Origin: Roseiarcus sp963794655
GTDB lineage: Bacteria; Pseudomonadota; Alphaproteobacteria; Rhizobiales; Beijerinckiaceae
NCBI GenBank assembly: GCA_963794655.1
Contig: CAWCEV010000003.1
Span: 558,001-622,000, forward strand
DNA: 64,000 bases
Reading direction: 5' to 3'
Below the pieces are notes generated by a model. That model saw only the letters and a list, made by a program, of their open reading frames with translations, had not been told where the DNA came from and ran no database searches. The translations under genes were made by a program, and so were the position numbers. Positions 43,619 through 51,526 of this stretch are shown piece after piece; positions within the stretch are counted from its first letter, which is position 1; each line of letters begins with the position of its first letter.

Positions 43619-44512
43619 ATGGCGCGCCGGTTTCAAACGCTCGACGTGTTCACCGAAACCGCGCTCGCGGGCAATCCGCTGGCCGTCGTATTCGACGCCG
43701 ATGGGCTTTACGACGCCGCCCTGCAAGCGATCGCAAACGAGTTCAACCTTTCGGAGACCGTGTTCGTCTTCGAGCCGAGGAACCCGATAAACACCGCGCG
43801 GGTGAGGATCTTCACGCCGAAGCGCGAATTGCCTTTCGCCGGCCATCCCACGGTTGGAACCTCGGCCCTTATCGCCCACCAGAGAGCTCGCGACCTGCTC
43901 GTCGCGCAGGACCTCCGGCTCGTGCTCGAGGAAGGGATTGGCGACGTCATTTGCAGCGCCCGCCATCGCAAGGGCAAGGCGTTAGCCGCCTATTTCGAGT
44001 TGCCGAGGCTGCCAAAGCGGCTGGACGGAAAGCCGCCGTCCCGGGCGGAAATCGCAAAGGCTCTCGGGCTCGAGCCCGGCGACATTGGGTTTGACCGGCA
44101 CGAGCCGAGCCTCTTTACTGCCGGGGTCCCCTATCTGTTCGTGCCCGTCCGGTCGCTTGTCGCGATTCGCTCCGCCCGGCCAGGGTCAGCAGTTGGGTCG
44201 CTAAGCAACGAGGCATGGGTCTATCTCTACACGCGTGCCGTGGTGCGAGAGGGATCAGCGTTTCACGCGCGCATGTTCTGGGAACAAGGGGAGGACCCGG
44301 CGACCGGAAGCGCCGCCGCCGCCTTCGGCGGCGTAGTTCATACCTTCGACCGGCCAACGGATGGCGAGCACACGTTCACGATCGAGCAGGGCTTCGAGAT
44401 GGGCCGGCCGAGCCTGATCGTACTCGGCCTTACGATCGAAGAGGGCGCGCTCACCGCCGCGACGATCGGCGGCTCGATCGTGCTCGTGTCCAGCGGCTCG
44501 CTCGACCTTTGA
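43619..44512 (+). CDS. PhzF family isomerase/epimerase
   Basis: A 297-aa protein with the two-fold diaminopimelate-epimerase-like PhzF fold. The catalytic Glu is E46 in FNLSETVFV. Family motifs are FTETALAGNPLAVVFD, IFTPKRELPFAGHPTVGT, and in the second half GEDPATGSAAAAFGG. Despite the name, most PhzF homologues are not phenazine enzymes, and no other phz gene is present here. The ATG at 43619 is preferred over the TTG three bases upstream. The stop codon overlaps the TTG start of the NUDIX gene (TTGA). Confidence 0.9.
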   Translation: MARRFQTLDVFTETALAGNPLAVVFDADGLYDAALQAIANEFNLSETVFVFEPRNPINTARVRIFTPKRELPFAGHPTVGTSALIAHQRARDLLVAQDLRLVLEEGIGDVICSARHRKGKALAAYFELPRLPKRLDGKPPSRAEIAKALGLEPGDIGFDRHEPSLFTAGVPYLFVPVRSLVAIRSARPGSAVGSLSNEAWVYLYTRAVVREGSAFHARMFWEQGEDPATGSAAAAFGGVVHTFDRPTDGEHTFTIEQGFEMGRPSLIVLGLTIEEGALTAATIGGSIVLVSSGSLDL

Positions 44513-45243
44513 GCGGGCCGGCGCGTCTCCTTCGAGTTGGGGAGCTCGACCTCAAGTTCGAGCCTGCGCGCTGGGCGTTCGCGGAACGCCAGGGAGTGAG
44601 CATCGCGGCGCACTGGACGCGGTTGAGGAAGGCGAAGCCCGCGCTCTTCAACGGGCGCATTTTGCTTCTGGGCCGGCGGAAGATCGAGACCAGCGCCGGC
44701 GGCGTGCCCACGCTGAGGGGGGTCTATTTCGAGACCGACTACGCCGATTACCTCGCTTGGGAAGAATTCGGCTTCCCCGGCGAACCCGTCGACAACTGCT
44801 TCTCGATGGCGGCGCTGCGCGGGTCCGACGGGGCGTTCCTGCTCGGCGAGATGGCGCCTCACACGTTCAACGCGGGCCAGGTCTATTTTCCTGCCGGAAC
44901 TCCGGACCCAACCGACGTTTTTGACGGCAAGGTCGATCTCGAGGCCAGCGCAGGCCGGGAACTGCTTGAGGAGACTGGGGTGAAAGCCGGCGAGACGCTG
45001 ATAGCGCCCGGCTGGACCCTTGTGCTCACGCCCAATCGCATCGCCTGCATGAAGCTGATGACGCTTACGGTCCCGGCCGCCCGGGCCAAGGCCCGCATCG
45101 ACGCTTACCTCGCGAGCGACCCGCATGCCGAATTTTCGGCCATCCATGTGGTGCGCGGCCCGCGCGACATCGACGATGAGCGGGTGCCGGTGTTCGTCGC
45201 GGCGTACCTGCGCGACGCGTTCGCTCACAGCTCGGCGGGATAA
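44509..45243 (+). CDS. NUDIX hydrolase
   Basis: A 244-aa hydrolase of nucleoside-diphosphate-type substrates. The Nudix box is visible as G-TPDPTDVFDGKVDLEASA-GRELLEETGV, with the REXXEEXGX core intact. An N-terminal domain of about 110 residues (ALFNGRILLLGRRKIET, YADYLAWEEFGF) precedes it, making it larger than MutT. No ATG is available: the best start is TTG at 44509, which overlaps the phzF stop by 4 bp and implies translational coupling. Its 3' end overlaps the antisense lipoprotein pseudogene by 19 bp. Confidence 0.85.
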   Translation: MSGPARLLRVGELDLKFEPARWAFAERQGVSIAAHWTRLRKAKPALFNGRILLLGRRKIETSAGGVPTLRGVYFETDYADYLAWEEFGFPGEPVDNCFSMAALRGSDGAFLLGEMAPHTFNAGQVYFPAGTPDPTDVFDGKVDLEASAGRELLEETGVKAGETLIAPGWTLVLTPNRIACMKLMTLTVPAARAKARIDAYLASDPHAEFSAIHVVRGPRDIDDERVPVFVAAYLRDAFAHSSAG

Positions 45244-45562
45244 CCATGCCGCCTCTCGGAGGCGGCGATCATTGCCTTCGCCTGAGCGTCATGGCCGGCG
45301 GCGCAAACGCTTTCCGCCGCGCCGATGTCGTGCCTGATCTAATTGTAGACCGAAGGGACGACGTGGCCCATCGAGAGGTCGTTGTCCTGGACCGCGCGGT
45401 AGCGCGCGATTTTCGCCGAGCAGTCGTCGCCTTCGGGCAGCTTGAGCCGGGCGGCGTTGCCGCCACAGATCCCGGCGCTGGCGGCGCGGAGGCCTGGGGC
45501 GCCGGCGCGTTGCAGGCTGCGAGGGCAAGACCGGCCAACACGAGCCGCGCGAGCATCTTCAT
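45225..45562 (-). pseudogene. Broken small lipoprotein gene (frameshift plus amber codon)
   Basis: The minus strand starts with a proper lipoprotein signal (MKMLARLVLAGLALAAC, lipobox LAAC at residues 14-17). Beyond about residue 25 the coding pattern shifts to another frame: GICGGNAARLKLPEGDDC and SAKIARYRAVQDNDLSMGH. This frame reaches VPSVYN, then TAG at 45339-45341, after which the same frame continues sensibly for 37 codons (IRHDIGAAESVCAAGHDAQ and onward, ending RRHGYPAEL). So one frameshift and one nonsense codon, possibly CAG to TAG, break what looks like a single gene. Total length 338 bp is not a multiple of three. The domain resembles short Rhizobiales lipoproteins with a KIARYRAVQDNDL motif. 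No function known. Confidence 0.7.
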
Positions 45563-45659
45563 CGTTTCTAAGGCTCCCGGCCGACGACTCAGCCCCTTCC
45601 TGGCGAAAAGATGGGCGGATCGCGCTGCTTGGCAAGCGACCCGCCCGCATGCGCCAGGC

Positions 45660-46034
45660 TCAGTGCCTGACTGTCGCCGGGGAGCTATGGACGGACCAGA
45701 TCTCCGTGATCGAGGACAACGCGACGATCAGTCCGAGCACGACGCAGACGGCTAGCGCATAGTGCAAAGCGGTGAAGCCAAGCACCCACGGCGCGGCTGC
45801 GACCGCGAGGCCGACGATGAGGCTCACCCATTCTTCCCACTCGGCGAATTGGATCAGCGCTGCGATGGCCATCACGGCGATCACGATTCCGCCGACCCAC
45901 GCGGTTCTCGCCGCTGCGACATCGCCGACGAACCCGATCGCCCAGGGCGAGATGAAGAGCAGGACGCCGCAGACCAGGTTGATCCAATTCTGGACACTTC
46001 TGTCGGCCCCGCGCAATGAAGTTTCTACAGGCAT
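45660..46034 (-). CDS. SPW repeat membrane protein
   Basis: A 124-aa inner-membrane protein with four hydrophobic segments arranged as two repeats, each carrying the SPW-type motif: LLFISPWAIGFVGD and VAAAPWVLGFTALHY. This matches the SPW repeat family (PF03779), whose function is unknown. I chose ATG at 46034 because GGAGATTGAA lies just upstream; an in-frame ATG at 46046 has no ribosome binding site. It is divergent from the downstream epimerase gene and lies upstream of the lipoprotein pseudogene. Confidence 0.85.
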   Translation of the reverse strand: MPVETSLRGADRSVQNWINLVCGVLLFISPWAIGFVGDVAAARTAWVGGIVIAVMAIAALIQFAEWEEWVSLIVGLAVAAAPWVLGFTALHYALAVCVVLGLIVALSSITEIWSVHSSPATVRH

Positions 46035-46163
46035 TTCAATCTCCATGGTTTGAGGCGGCGTTGAACAACGCCTTTGAAAACTATAGTAAATCAGGTTCTT
46101 GGGGATTTGATGGCGAACGGGCGCGGGGCGCCCTGCCGGCCGACGCCGGACAAAGTAGAGGCC

Positions 46164-47114
46164 ATGACCGGGAGGATCGCGATTTTCGGCTACGGGCCGG
46201 TCGGCCGCGCGATCGCGGGCCGGCTGTCTTCGGCCGGCCGCGAACTGATCGTTGCGCAGCGGCGCGCGCCCCCGGACTTGCCGAACAGAGCGTCGTTCGC
46301 GGCCTGCGACGCGCTCGATCGAGAGGCGATGATCAAGGCCGCCCGCGGCGCCGGGCAAATCGTAGCGGCGATCGGCTTTGAATATTCCGGGATCGTCTGG
46401 CGCGAGGCCTGGCCGAAGGCGATGGCCAATTTCGTCGCCGCCTGCAAAGCGACAGGCGCGCGGATGGTCTTCATCGATAATCTTTACATGTACGGTCCCC
46501 AGACCGTCCCGCTCGTCGAGACGATGCCGCTTGCCGACGTCGGCTGGAAGCCGGCGGCACGCTCAGCGGCGACCCGCATCTGGACGCAGGCCGCCGCCGC
46601 GGGAGAAGCGCGCATCGCCGCTCTGCGCGCGCCCGACTTCTACGGTCCCGGCGTCGGCAACTCCTATCTCGGCGATACGTCGATCGGGAAGCTCGCGCGG
46701 GGCAAGCCGGCGGTGTTCATCGGTTCGCCCGACGTCCTGCACGACTATGCCTATGTTCCCGACATTGCCCGAGCGGCGGAAACGCTGCTCGATGCGCCCG
46801 ACAGCGCCTTCGGCCAAGCCTGGCATGTCCCGTGCGCGCCGATTCGCACCACGCGGGATATTCTCAAGATCGCTGCCGACACGCTCGGCGTAAAGCTGCG
46901 CATAAGCGCCTTGCCGGCTTGGATGCTTGGAGCAAGCGCCATGTTCTCGCCGTTCCTGCGTGAGCTCGTCGAAATGCGCTTCCAGTGGGACCGGCCCTAC
47001 CACGTCGATTCGAGCCGGTTCGCCGGCCCGTTCTGGTCGGACGCCACGCCGTTCGAGACCGGCGTCCGCGAGACGGCGCTCGCGTTCCGCGCCGCGTTGA
47101 AGCGGAGGCGCTAA
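46164..47114 (+). CDS. NAD-dependent epimerase/dehydratase family protein
   Basis: An extended SDR-like protein of 316 aa. The Rossmann nucleotide motif is IAIFGYGPVGRAIAGRL, with GxGxxG rather than the GxxGxxG of classical epimerases. The segments FIDNLYMYGPQTVPL and RAPDFYGPGVGNSYLGD occupy the positions of the catalytic Tyr region and substrate loop. DYAYVPDIARAAETLLD and WHVPCAPIRTTRDIL are typical of the NAD-dependent epimerase family. The start is uncertain: ATG at 46164 is closest to the fold; ATG at 46110 has GGGG at good spacing. The substrate is unknown. Confidence 0.85.
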   Translation: MTGRIAIFGYGPVGRAIAGRLSSAGRELIVAQRRAPPDLPNRASFAACDALDREAMIKAARGAGQIVAAIGFEYSGIVWREAWPKAMANFVAACKATGARMVFIDNLYMYGPQTVPLVETMPLADVGWKPAARSAATRIWTQAAAAGEARIAALRAPDFYGPGVGNSYLGDTSIGKLARGKPAVFIGSPDVLHDYAYVPDIARAAETLLDAPDSAFGQAWHVPCAPIRTTRDILKIAADTLGVKLRISALPAWMLGASAMFSPFLRELVEMRFQWDRPYHVDSSRFAGPFWSDATPFETGVRETALAFRAALKRRR

Positions 47115-47660
47115 GGGTCGCGACGCGCGGGAATTGCCGGCTTCGTAGATGTCGAAATCCTCAGGAAAACGGACACCGTCGTCCTTGTCCCTGATACGTT
47201 AGGTCTCCCTTCTGGCTCTTCCTTGCGTTCCCGGCGATCTTCTGCGCGAGCGCAAACCGAAATTGGGCATCAGCGGGGCGCGGCGCGGACGGGAAGCCGC
47301 GGCCCAGGATGCGACCGGAGTTGCAATGGGAAGCTTCGGCCTCCTCGCGTTGCGGGCCATCATCTGGGTGATGCTGCCTGTTTTGGGGCCTGGCCTGGTC
47401 TTTTTCCTTTGCAGCCGCGGCGTGGTTGCTCATATCGATATCCCGATGGTGGGCTCGCCGCTTCGCCCGGCATCCTTTCGCCGCATCCGCTAGGCGCAAC
47501 TTCTGACGACGCGCGCGATCGGGGTTGGATTTCCCATGGAAGCCATTCGTCCCGGGCGCTGTCCGGGATAGGTGGCTCACGCACATGCAACGACGTCGCT
47601 CGACCTGAACGAACTATGCTTTAGGATGGGCTTTGCGCCCTGATCGGACCGCCCGCCGCA
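47115..47660. other. Long gene-poor interval
   Basis: A 546-bp stretch between the epimerase and the FemAB-like gene. The only candidate is a short membrane-type ORF at 47326. Open frames in the minus direction are compositionally odd (His, Arg, Gln rich) and look like shadows. No promoter, RNA fold or repeat stands out. Confidence 0.4.
47326..47493 (+). CDS. Possible small single-pass membrane protein
   Basis: A 55-codon ORF with a plausible ribosome binding site (CCGGAGTTGCA) before ATG. Residues about 3-30 are hydrophobic (FGLLALRAIIWVMLPVLGP and onward) and could span the membrane once, followed by a basic tail ending FRRIR. No homologue is recognised, and the frame could be fortuitous in a gene-poor interval. 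Confidence 0.3.
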   Translation: MGSFGLLALRAIIWVMLPVLGPGLVFFLCSRGVVAHIDIPMVGSPLRPASFRRIR

Positions 47661-48896
47661 ATGACTTCGACCTTCACCGCACGCGTCATTCCCTCGATCT
47701 CAGCCGTCGACGCCAAGGCTTGGGACGCCTGCGCCAATCCGCCCGGCCGGCCAGCGGACGAGGCTGAGGGCGAGCGGTTTAACCCGTTCATCACCCACGC
47801 TTTCCTCAATGCGCTCGAGACGTCGGGCTCGGTCGGCGGCCGGTCGGGTTGGGCGCCTGCCCATGTGGCGGTGGAGGACGGGCGCGGGCGCCTCGTCGCC
47901 GCCGCGCCGGCCTATCTCAAGAGCCACAGCCAGGGCGAATATGTGTTCGATCACGCCTGGGCGGACGCCTACGAGCGCGCCGGGGGGCGCTACTATCCGA
48001 AGCTTCAGGTCGCCGCCCCGTTCACGCCGGTGACCGGGCGCCGGCTCCTCGTCGCGGGCGATGCGCCCGAGGGCGCTCGCGAGGCGCTGATCGGCGCCTT
48101 GCGCGAATTGCGCAAGCAGACCAAGGCGTCGTCGATTCATGTGACATTCCCGACCGCCGAAGACGCCGACCGGCTCTCGAACGCCGGATTTCTCGTCCGC
48201 ACCGGCGAGCAATTCCATTTCTCCTGTCAGGGATTCGCGACATTTGACGACTTCCTCGCGGCCCTGGCGTCGCGCAAGCGCAAGGCGATCAAGCGCGAGC
48301 GTCGAGACGCCCTCGACGGCGGCGTCGAGATCGATTTGCTTACGGGAAACTCCATCAGCCCTCAACATTGGGACGCGTTCTTCAAGTTTTACATGCACAC
48401 TGGATCGCGCAAATGGGGACGGCCCTACCTAACCCGCGCATTCTTCGATGCGATCGGAGCGACGCTCGCTGACCGAGTCCTCCTGGTGATGGCGCGCCGC
48501 GCAGGACGGTACATAGCCGGGGCGATCAATTTCATCGGCGACGATGCGCTCTATGGCCGCAACTGGGGCGCGATCGAGCAGCGGCCGTTCCTGCATTTCG
48601 AGGTCTGCTACTACCAGGCGATCGATTTTGCGCTTTCACGCGGCCTCAGCCGGATCGAGGCCGGCGCCCAGGGCGAACACAAGCTTGCGCGCGGCTATCG
48701 GCCGGCCCGCACCTATTCGGCGCATGAGTTCGCCGACGCGCGGCTCGCCAGGGCGATCGCCGACTATCTCGGACACGAGCGCGCGGCCGTCGAGCGCACG
48801 ATCGCCTATTACGACGGGCACGCGCCCTTCCGCCGCGGCGAGGGCGACGAGCGCGGCGACGAACGCCTGGGAGAATCCTATGACGCCGACGTATGA
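47661..48896 (+). CDS. FemAB-like/GNAT-type protein (DUF482 family)
   Basis: A 411-aa protein resembling the PF04339 family, annotated as FemAB-like or peptidoglycan biosynthesis-related. Characteristic segments are FITHAFLNALETSGS, HAWADAYERAGGRYYPKLQ with VAAPFTPVTGRRLL, HVTFPTAEDAD, QFHFSCQGFATFDDFLAALA followed by SRKRKAIKRERRDAL, and FEVCYYQAIDFALSRGLSRI with GAQGEHKLARGYRPARTYS. The double GNAT-like fold suggests acyl or aminoacyl transfer, but the substrate is not known. The stop overlaps the HIT gene by 17 bp, so the pair is likely co-translated. Confidence 0.9.
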   Translation: MTSTFTARVIPSISAVDAKAWDACANPPGRPADEAEGERFNPFITHAFLNALETSGSVGGRSGWAPAHVAVEDGRGRLVAAAPAYLKSHSQGEYVFDHAWADAYERAGGRYYPKLQVAAPFTPVTGRRLLVAGDAPEGAREALIGALRELRKQTKASSIHVTFPTAEDADRLSNAGFLVRTGEQFHFSCQGFATFDDFLAALASRKRKAIKRERRDALDGGVEIDLLTGNSISPQHWDAFFKFYMHTGSRKWGRPYLTRAFFDAIGATLADRVLLVMARRAGRYIAGAINFIGDDALYGRNWGAIEQRPFLHFEVCYYQAIDFALSRGLSRIEAGAQGEHKLARGYRPARTYSAHEFADARLARAIADYLGHERAAVERTIAYYDGHAPFRRGEGDERGDERLGESYDADV

Positions 48897-49311
48897 TCCA
48901 GCCAACATCTTCGCCAAGATCCTGCGCGGCGAAGCGCCATGCGTGAAGGTCTATGAGGACGAGGTGTCGCTCGCTTTCATGGACGTCATGCCGCGCGCCG
49001 ACGGCCATACCCTGGTCATTCCCAAAGTCCCATGCCGGACCCTCTTCGACCTAGCCCCTCAGGATCTCGCGCGTTTCATGCCGGCGGTGCAGAAGGTCGG
49101 GCGCGGCGTCATGGCCGGCATGAAAGCCGAGGGGCTTTTGCTTCAGCAGTTCAACGAACCGGCGAGCGGCCAGCAGGTTTTCCACCTGCATTTTCATCTT
49201 CTGCCGTGCTGGGCGGGCGTGGCGATACGTCCACCGGGCGGGCCCTTTCAGAACGCCGAAGCGCTGAAGCCCCACGCCGAGAAGATCATCGCCACCTTGG
49301 CCGTCGCGTGA
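48880..49311 (+). CDS. HIT family hydrolase
   Basis: A 143-aa histidine-triad protein of the HINT/Fhit-like branch, hydrolysing nucleoside phosphoramidates or AP-linked substrates. The catalytic triad is in QVFHLHFHLLP (HxHxH). The N-terminal FAKILRGEAPCVKVYEDEV and DVMPRADGHTLVIPK motifs match HINT proteins. GGGAGAATCCT precedes the ATG. The start lies within the end of the FemAB-like gene. Confidence 0.93.
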   Translation: MTPTYDPANIFAKILRGEAPCVKVYEDEVSLAFMDVMPRADGHTLVIPKVPCRTLFDLAPQDLARFMPAVQKVGRGVMAGMKAEGLLLQQFNEPASGQQVFHLHFHLLPCWAGVAIRPPGGPFQNAEALKPHAEKIIATLAVA

Positions 49312-49357
49312 GCGATCGCGGCGCGCCCGCGCCGCCAATCTCGGGGCGCCGGCGCAC

Positions 49358-50056
49358 TTGATCCACCACCTGCATTATTTTCCGGTCGGAGTCGGCGTCG
49401 CGGCGCTGTTCGGGGCGATTCTGCTCGGACTGCTGCTCCTGTTGCAGATCGGCCTCTTGAGCCGCGCCTATTCGGCGCTCGGCCTGAACCCGTTCGCCGC
49501 CACTCTCGTTCTGTTCGGCTCGCTTCTCGGCTCGTATGTCAATATTCCGATCCTGTACCTACCGGAGCAGCGGGTCGTCTCGCGCGAGGTGGTGGAGATC
49601 TTCGGCGTCCCGTTCCTGGCCCCGGTCGCGGTCGATTGGCCGGGGACGATTCTCGCGATCAACGTCGGCGGCGCGGTGATTCCAATCCTGCTGTCCCTCT
49701 ATCTCCTCTTTCGCTACGACCTTTGGGTCTCCGGCACGCTGGCCACAGCGATCGTCGCCTTTGTCGTTCACCGGCTGGCGACCCCGGTCGCGGGGGTGGG
49801 CATATCGGTGCCGACATTCGCCCCGCCCCTGCTCGCGGCCCTGGTGGCGTTGGCGCTCAAGTGGCGATTCGCCGCTCCGCTCGCCTATATCGGAGGCAGC
49901 CTCGGCGTTCTGATCGGCGCCGACCTGCTCAACCTCAGCCTCCTCCGCGGATTGGGCGCACCCGTAGCGTCGATTGGCGGCGCAGGGACTTTCGACGGCA
50001 TCTTCTTGACTGGCGTCATTGCGGTTTTGCTCGCCAGTCTTGTAGCGAATAGATGA
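49358..50056 (+). CDS. DUF1614 family membrane protein
   Basis: A 232-aa polytopic membrane protein. Seven or so hydrophobic stretches are visible, including GVAALFGAILLGLLLLLQIG, AATLVLFGSLLGSYVNIPIL, ILAINVGGAVIPILLSLYLL, and AGTFDGIFLTGVIAVLLASL. The GSLLGSYVNIP and NVGGAVIP segments and the GGAGTFDGIFLTG motif are characteristic of DUF1614. Function unknown; a transporter-like role is possible. The only in-frame start is TTG at 49358. Confidence 0.85.
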   Translation: MIHHLHYFPVGVGVAALFGAILLGLLLLLQIGLLSRAYSALGLNPFAATLVLFGSLLGSYVNIPILYLPEQRVVSREVVEIFGVPFLAPVAVDWPGTILAINVGGAVIPILLSLYLLFRYDLWVSGTLATAIVAFVVHRLATPVAGVGISVPTFAPPLLAALVALALKWRFAAPLAYIGGSLGVLIGADLLNLSLLRGLGAPVASIGGAGTFDGIFLTGVIAVLLASLVANR

Positions 50057-50137
50057 GCATGGTTAACGATGTGTTGCCAAATCTGTGGCGATTCTGCCAC
50101 ATCCGGCTGCAAATTCAGCGAGTTCCATCGGCGAGGG

Positions 50138-50166
50138 TGGACAGGCTCGGAACCGGACCGTATAGT
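50138..50166 (+). promoter_or_regulatory. Sigma70-type promoter of the outer-membrane protein gene
   Basis: TGGACA (50138-50143) and TATAGT (50161-50166) are separated by exactly 17 bp, with 5 of 6 matches each to the consensus hexamers. The -10 box ends about 72 bp upstream of the ATG at 50238, leaving room for a 5' UTR. With the strong terminator at the other end this fits a highly expressed single-gene transcript. Confidence 0.65.
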
Positions 50167-50237
50167 CTGCGCATTGTATTAGCGGCGGGCGCGGGCGCAT
50201 GTGGCGTATGGCGTCGCGATCAACACGGAGACAGCAA

Positions 50238-51059
50238 ATGATGAAAACATGGCTCAAAGGGGTCGCCATTGCGACGCTGACGGCCGTCGGGGCAGTTGCC
50301 GCGCAGGCCGCCGATCTTCCGACCAGGAAAGAGGCGCCGGCGCCCGTGTTCGTGCCGCCCCCCTTCACCTGGACCGGGTTCTACATCGGTCTGAACGCCG
50401 GCGGCATCATCACCAGCGGCAGCCGCAGCGTGACGCTCTTTGACCCGGTCGCCGGCGATTTCCTGAACAGCTCTTTCCCCGGTGGGATCGGAAATGGCCA
50501 GAGCGGGTTTATCGGCGGTGGCCAGGCTGGTTACAACTGGCAGACGGGCGCGTTTGTGCTCGGCGTCGTTACCGACTTCGACGGGACGACCCTGAGCAAG
50601 AACTTTAATTACAGCAGTGCCCCGTATGCCGGAGTTCCGTTCACCGGCGATGTTCTCAACGTGAACGCCAAGGCGAGCCTCGACTGGCTGGGAACGACCC
50701 GGGGTAAGGTCGGCTTCGTCGTCACTCCCGACAATCGTCTGCAGATCTACGGCACGGGCGGTGTGGCCTACGGCGGCGGGAGCTCGCACTTCAATATCTT
50801 TGACAGCAGCAACAACTTCTACTGGTCGGGCAGCCCAAGCTCCACGCGCGTTGGCTGGACGATCGGCGCTGGCGTTGAATATGCCATTACCAACAACGTC
50901 ACTATCGGCGCCGAATATCTCTACGCCGACCTTGGTAGCACCAAGATCCTGGCGAACCCGAACTCCCTTGCGGCCTTGGCCTTCCCGAATACCTATGCAA
51001 GGGCCAAGTTCGACTACAACGCGTCGATCTTCCGCGCTCTCGTGAACTACAAGTTCTGA
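50238..51059 (+). CDS. Outer-membrane beta-barrel protein (porin family, Omp25/31-like)
   Basis: A 273-aa outer-membrane protein. The signal peptide is MMKTWLKGVAIATLTAVGAV with cleavage after AQA. The mature N-terminus ADLPTRKEAPAPVFVPPPF is the Pro-rich lead typical of rhizobial Omp25/31-like proteins, followed by FTWTGFYIGLNAGG, the family hallmark. Alternating strands follow (GYNWQTGAFVLGVVTDFDG, GAGVEYAITNNVTIGAEYLY) and the protein ends with aromatic VNYKF, the barrel-insertion signal. A good promoter and an intrinsic terminator bracket the gene as a single transcription unit. Confidence 0.93.
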   Translation: MMKTWLKGVAIATLTAVGAVAAQAADLPTRKEAPAPVFVPPPFTWTGFYIGLNAGGIITSGSRSVTLFDPVAGDFLNSSFPGGIGNGQSGFIGGGQAGYNWQTGAFVLGVVTDFDGTTLSKNFNYSSAPYAGVPFTGDVLNVNAKASLDWLGTTRGKVGFVVTPDNRLQIYGTGGVAYGGGSSHFNIFDSSNNFYWSGSPSSTRVGWTIGAGVEYAITNNVTIGAEYLYADLGSTKILANPNSLAALAFPNTYARAKFDYNASIFRALVNYKF

Positions 51060-51091
51060 GCGCTTCACGCTTCGATCTGAACTGAGTTTAG

Positions 51092-51127
51092 CCGGAGGAA
51101 AGGCGACTTTCCTCCGGTTCTTTTTTT
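51092..51127 (+). terminator. Rho-independent terminator of the outer-membrane protein gene
   Basis: A perfect 11-bp stem (CCGGAGGAAAG at 51092-51102 with CTTTCCTCCGG at 51107-51117), a GCGA loop and a T-rich tract at 51118-51127, 33 bp after the stop codon. Confidence 0.95.
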
Positions 51128-51526
51128 GCCCTCTTGCCGAGCGCGCCGCAGGTCCAGGCGAATCGCTGACTGCGATGCCTGCTCATGAGCGGCGCCGAGC
51201 ATTTCTCGCCGGCGCGACGTTCAGCAAGGGCTTTGAGGTAATCGCGATTTCGCTTAGGCGCCCTCGTTCTGGGCCGACCGCGCAACGGTGCGAAGGCGAG
51301 GCCGCGCCCACGGCCGAACGGCCCCGTCCCTGCTCACATCGCTGGACGCATCTCCGGCGTGCTCCTCCGGGACGAGCAAGCCATCATAGCGCATCGTTCG
51401 GATGGAGGCGCCATCGAGAATTCCCGGGCGAAGCCCGGGTGGACGTGGCTCCTCATTGCGAGCGAAGCGAAGAGACCCAGCGACGCAGCAGGCCCTACGA
51501 TCACGGAACTTGTTCGACCCGAGCGT
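51128..51526. other. Intergenic interval with REP-like palindromes
   Basis: About 400 bp between the terminator and the end of clpA. No gene is supported. The interval includes a hairpin at 51423-51439 and, shortly after it, CATTGCGAGCGAAGCGAAG, a sequence common among dispersed bacterial repeats. It probably serves only as a buffer between convergent units. Confidence 0.5.
51423..51439. repeat. REP-like hairpin (CCCGGGC-GAA-GCCCGGG)
   Basis: A perfect 7-bp stem with a GAA loop, followed at about 51454-51472 by ATTGCGAGCGAAGCGA-type sequence. It shares the CGAAGC or CGAAAGC core style with the hairpin at 1679-1700. No T-tract follows. Confidence 0.5.

Noticed and set aside
43619..44512. Phenazine biosynthesis cluster
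   Set aside because: Only a PhzF-fold protein is present; the family is broad and no phzABCDEG genes occur.
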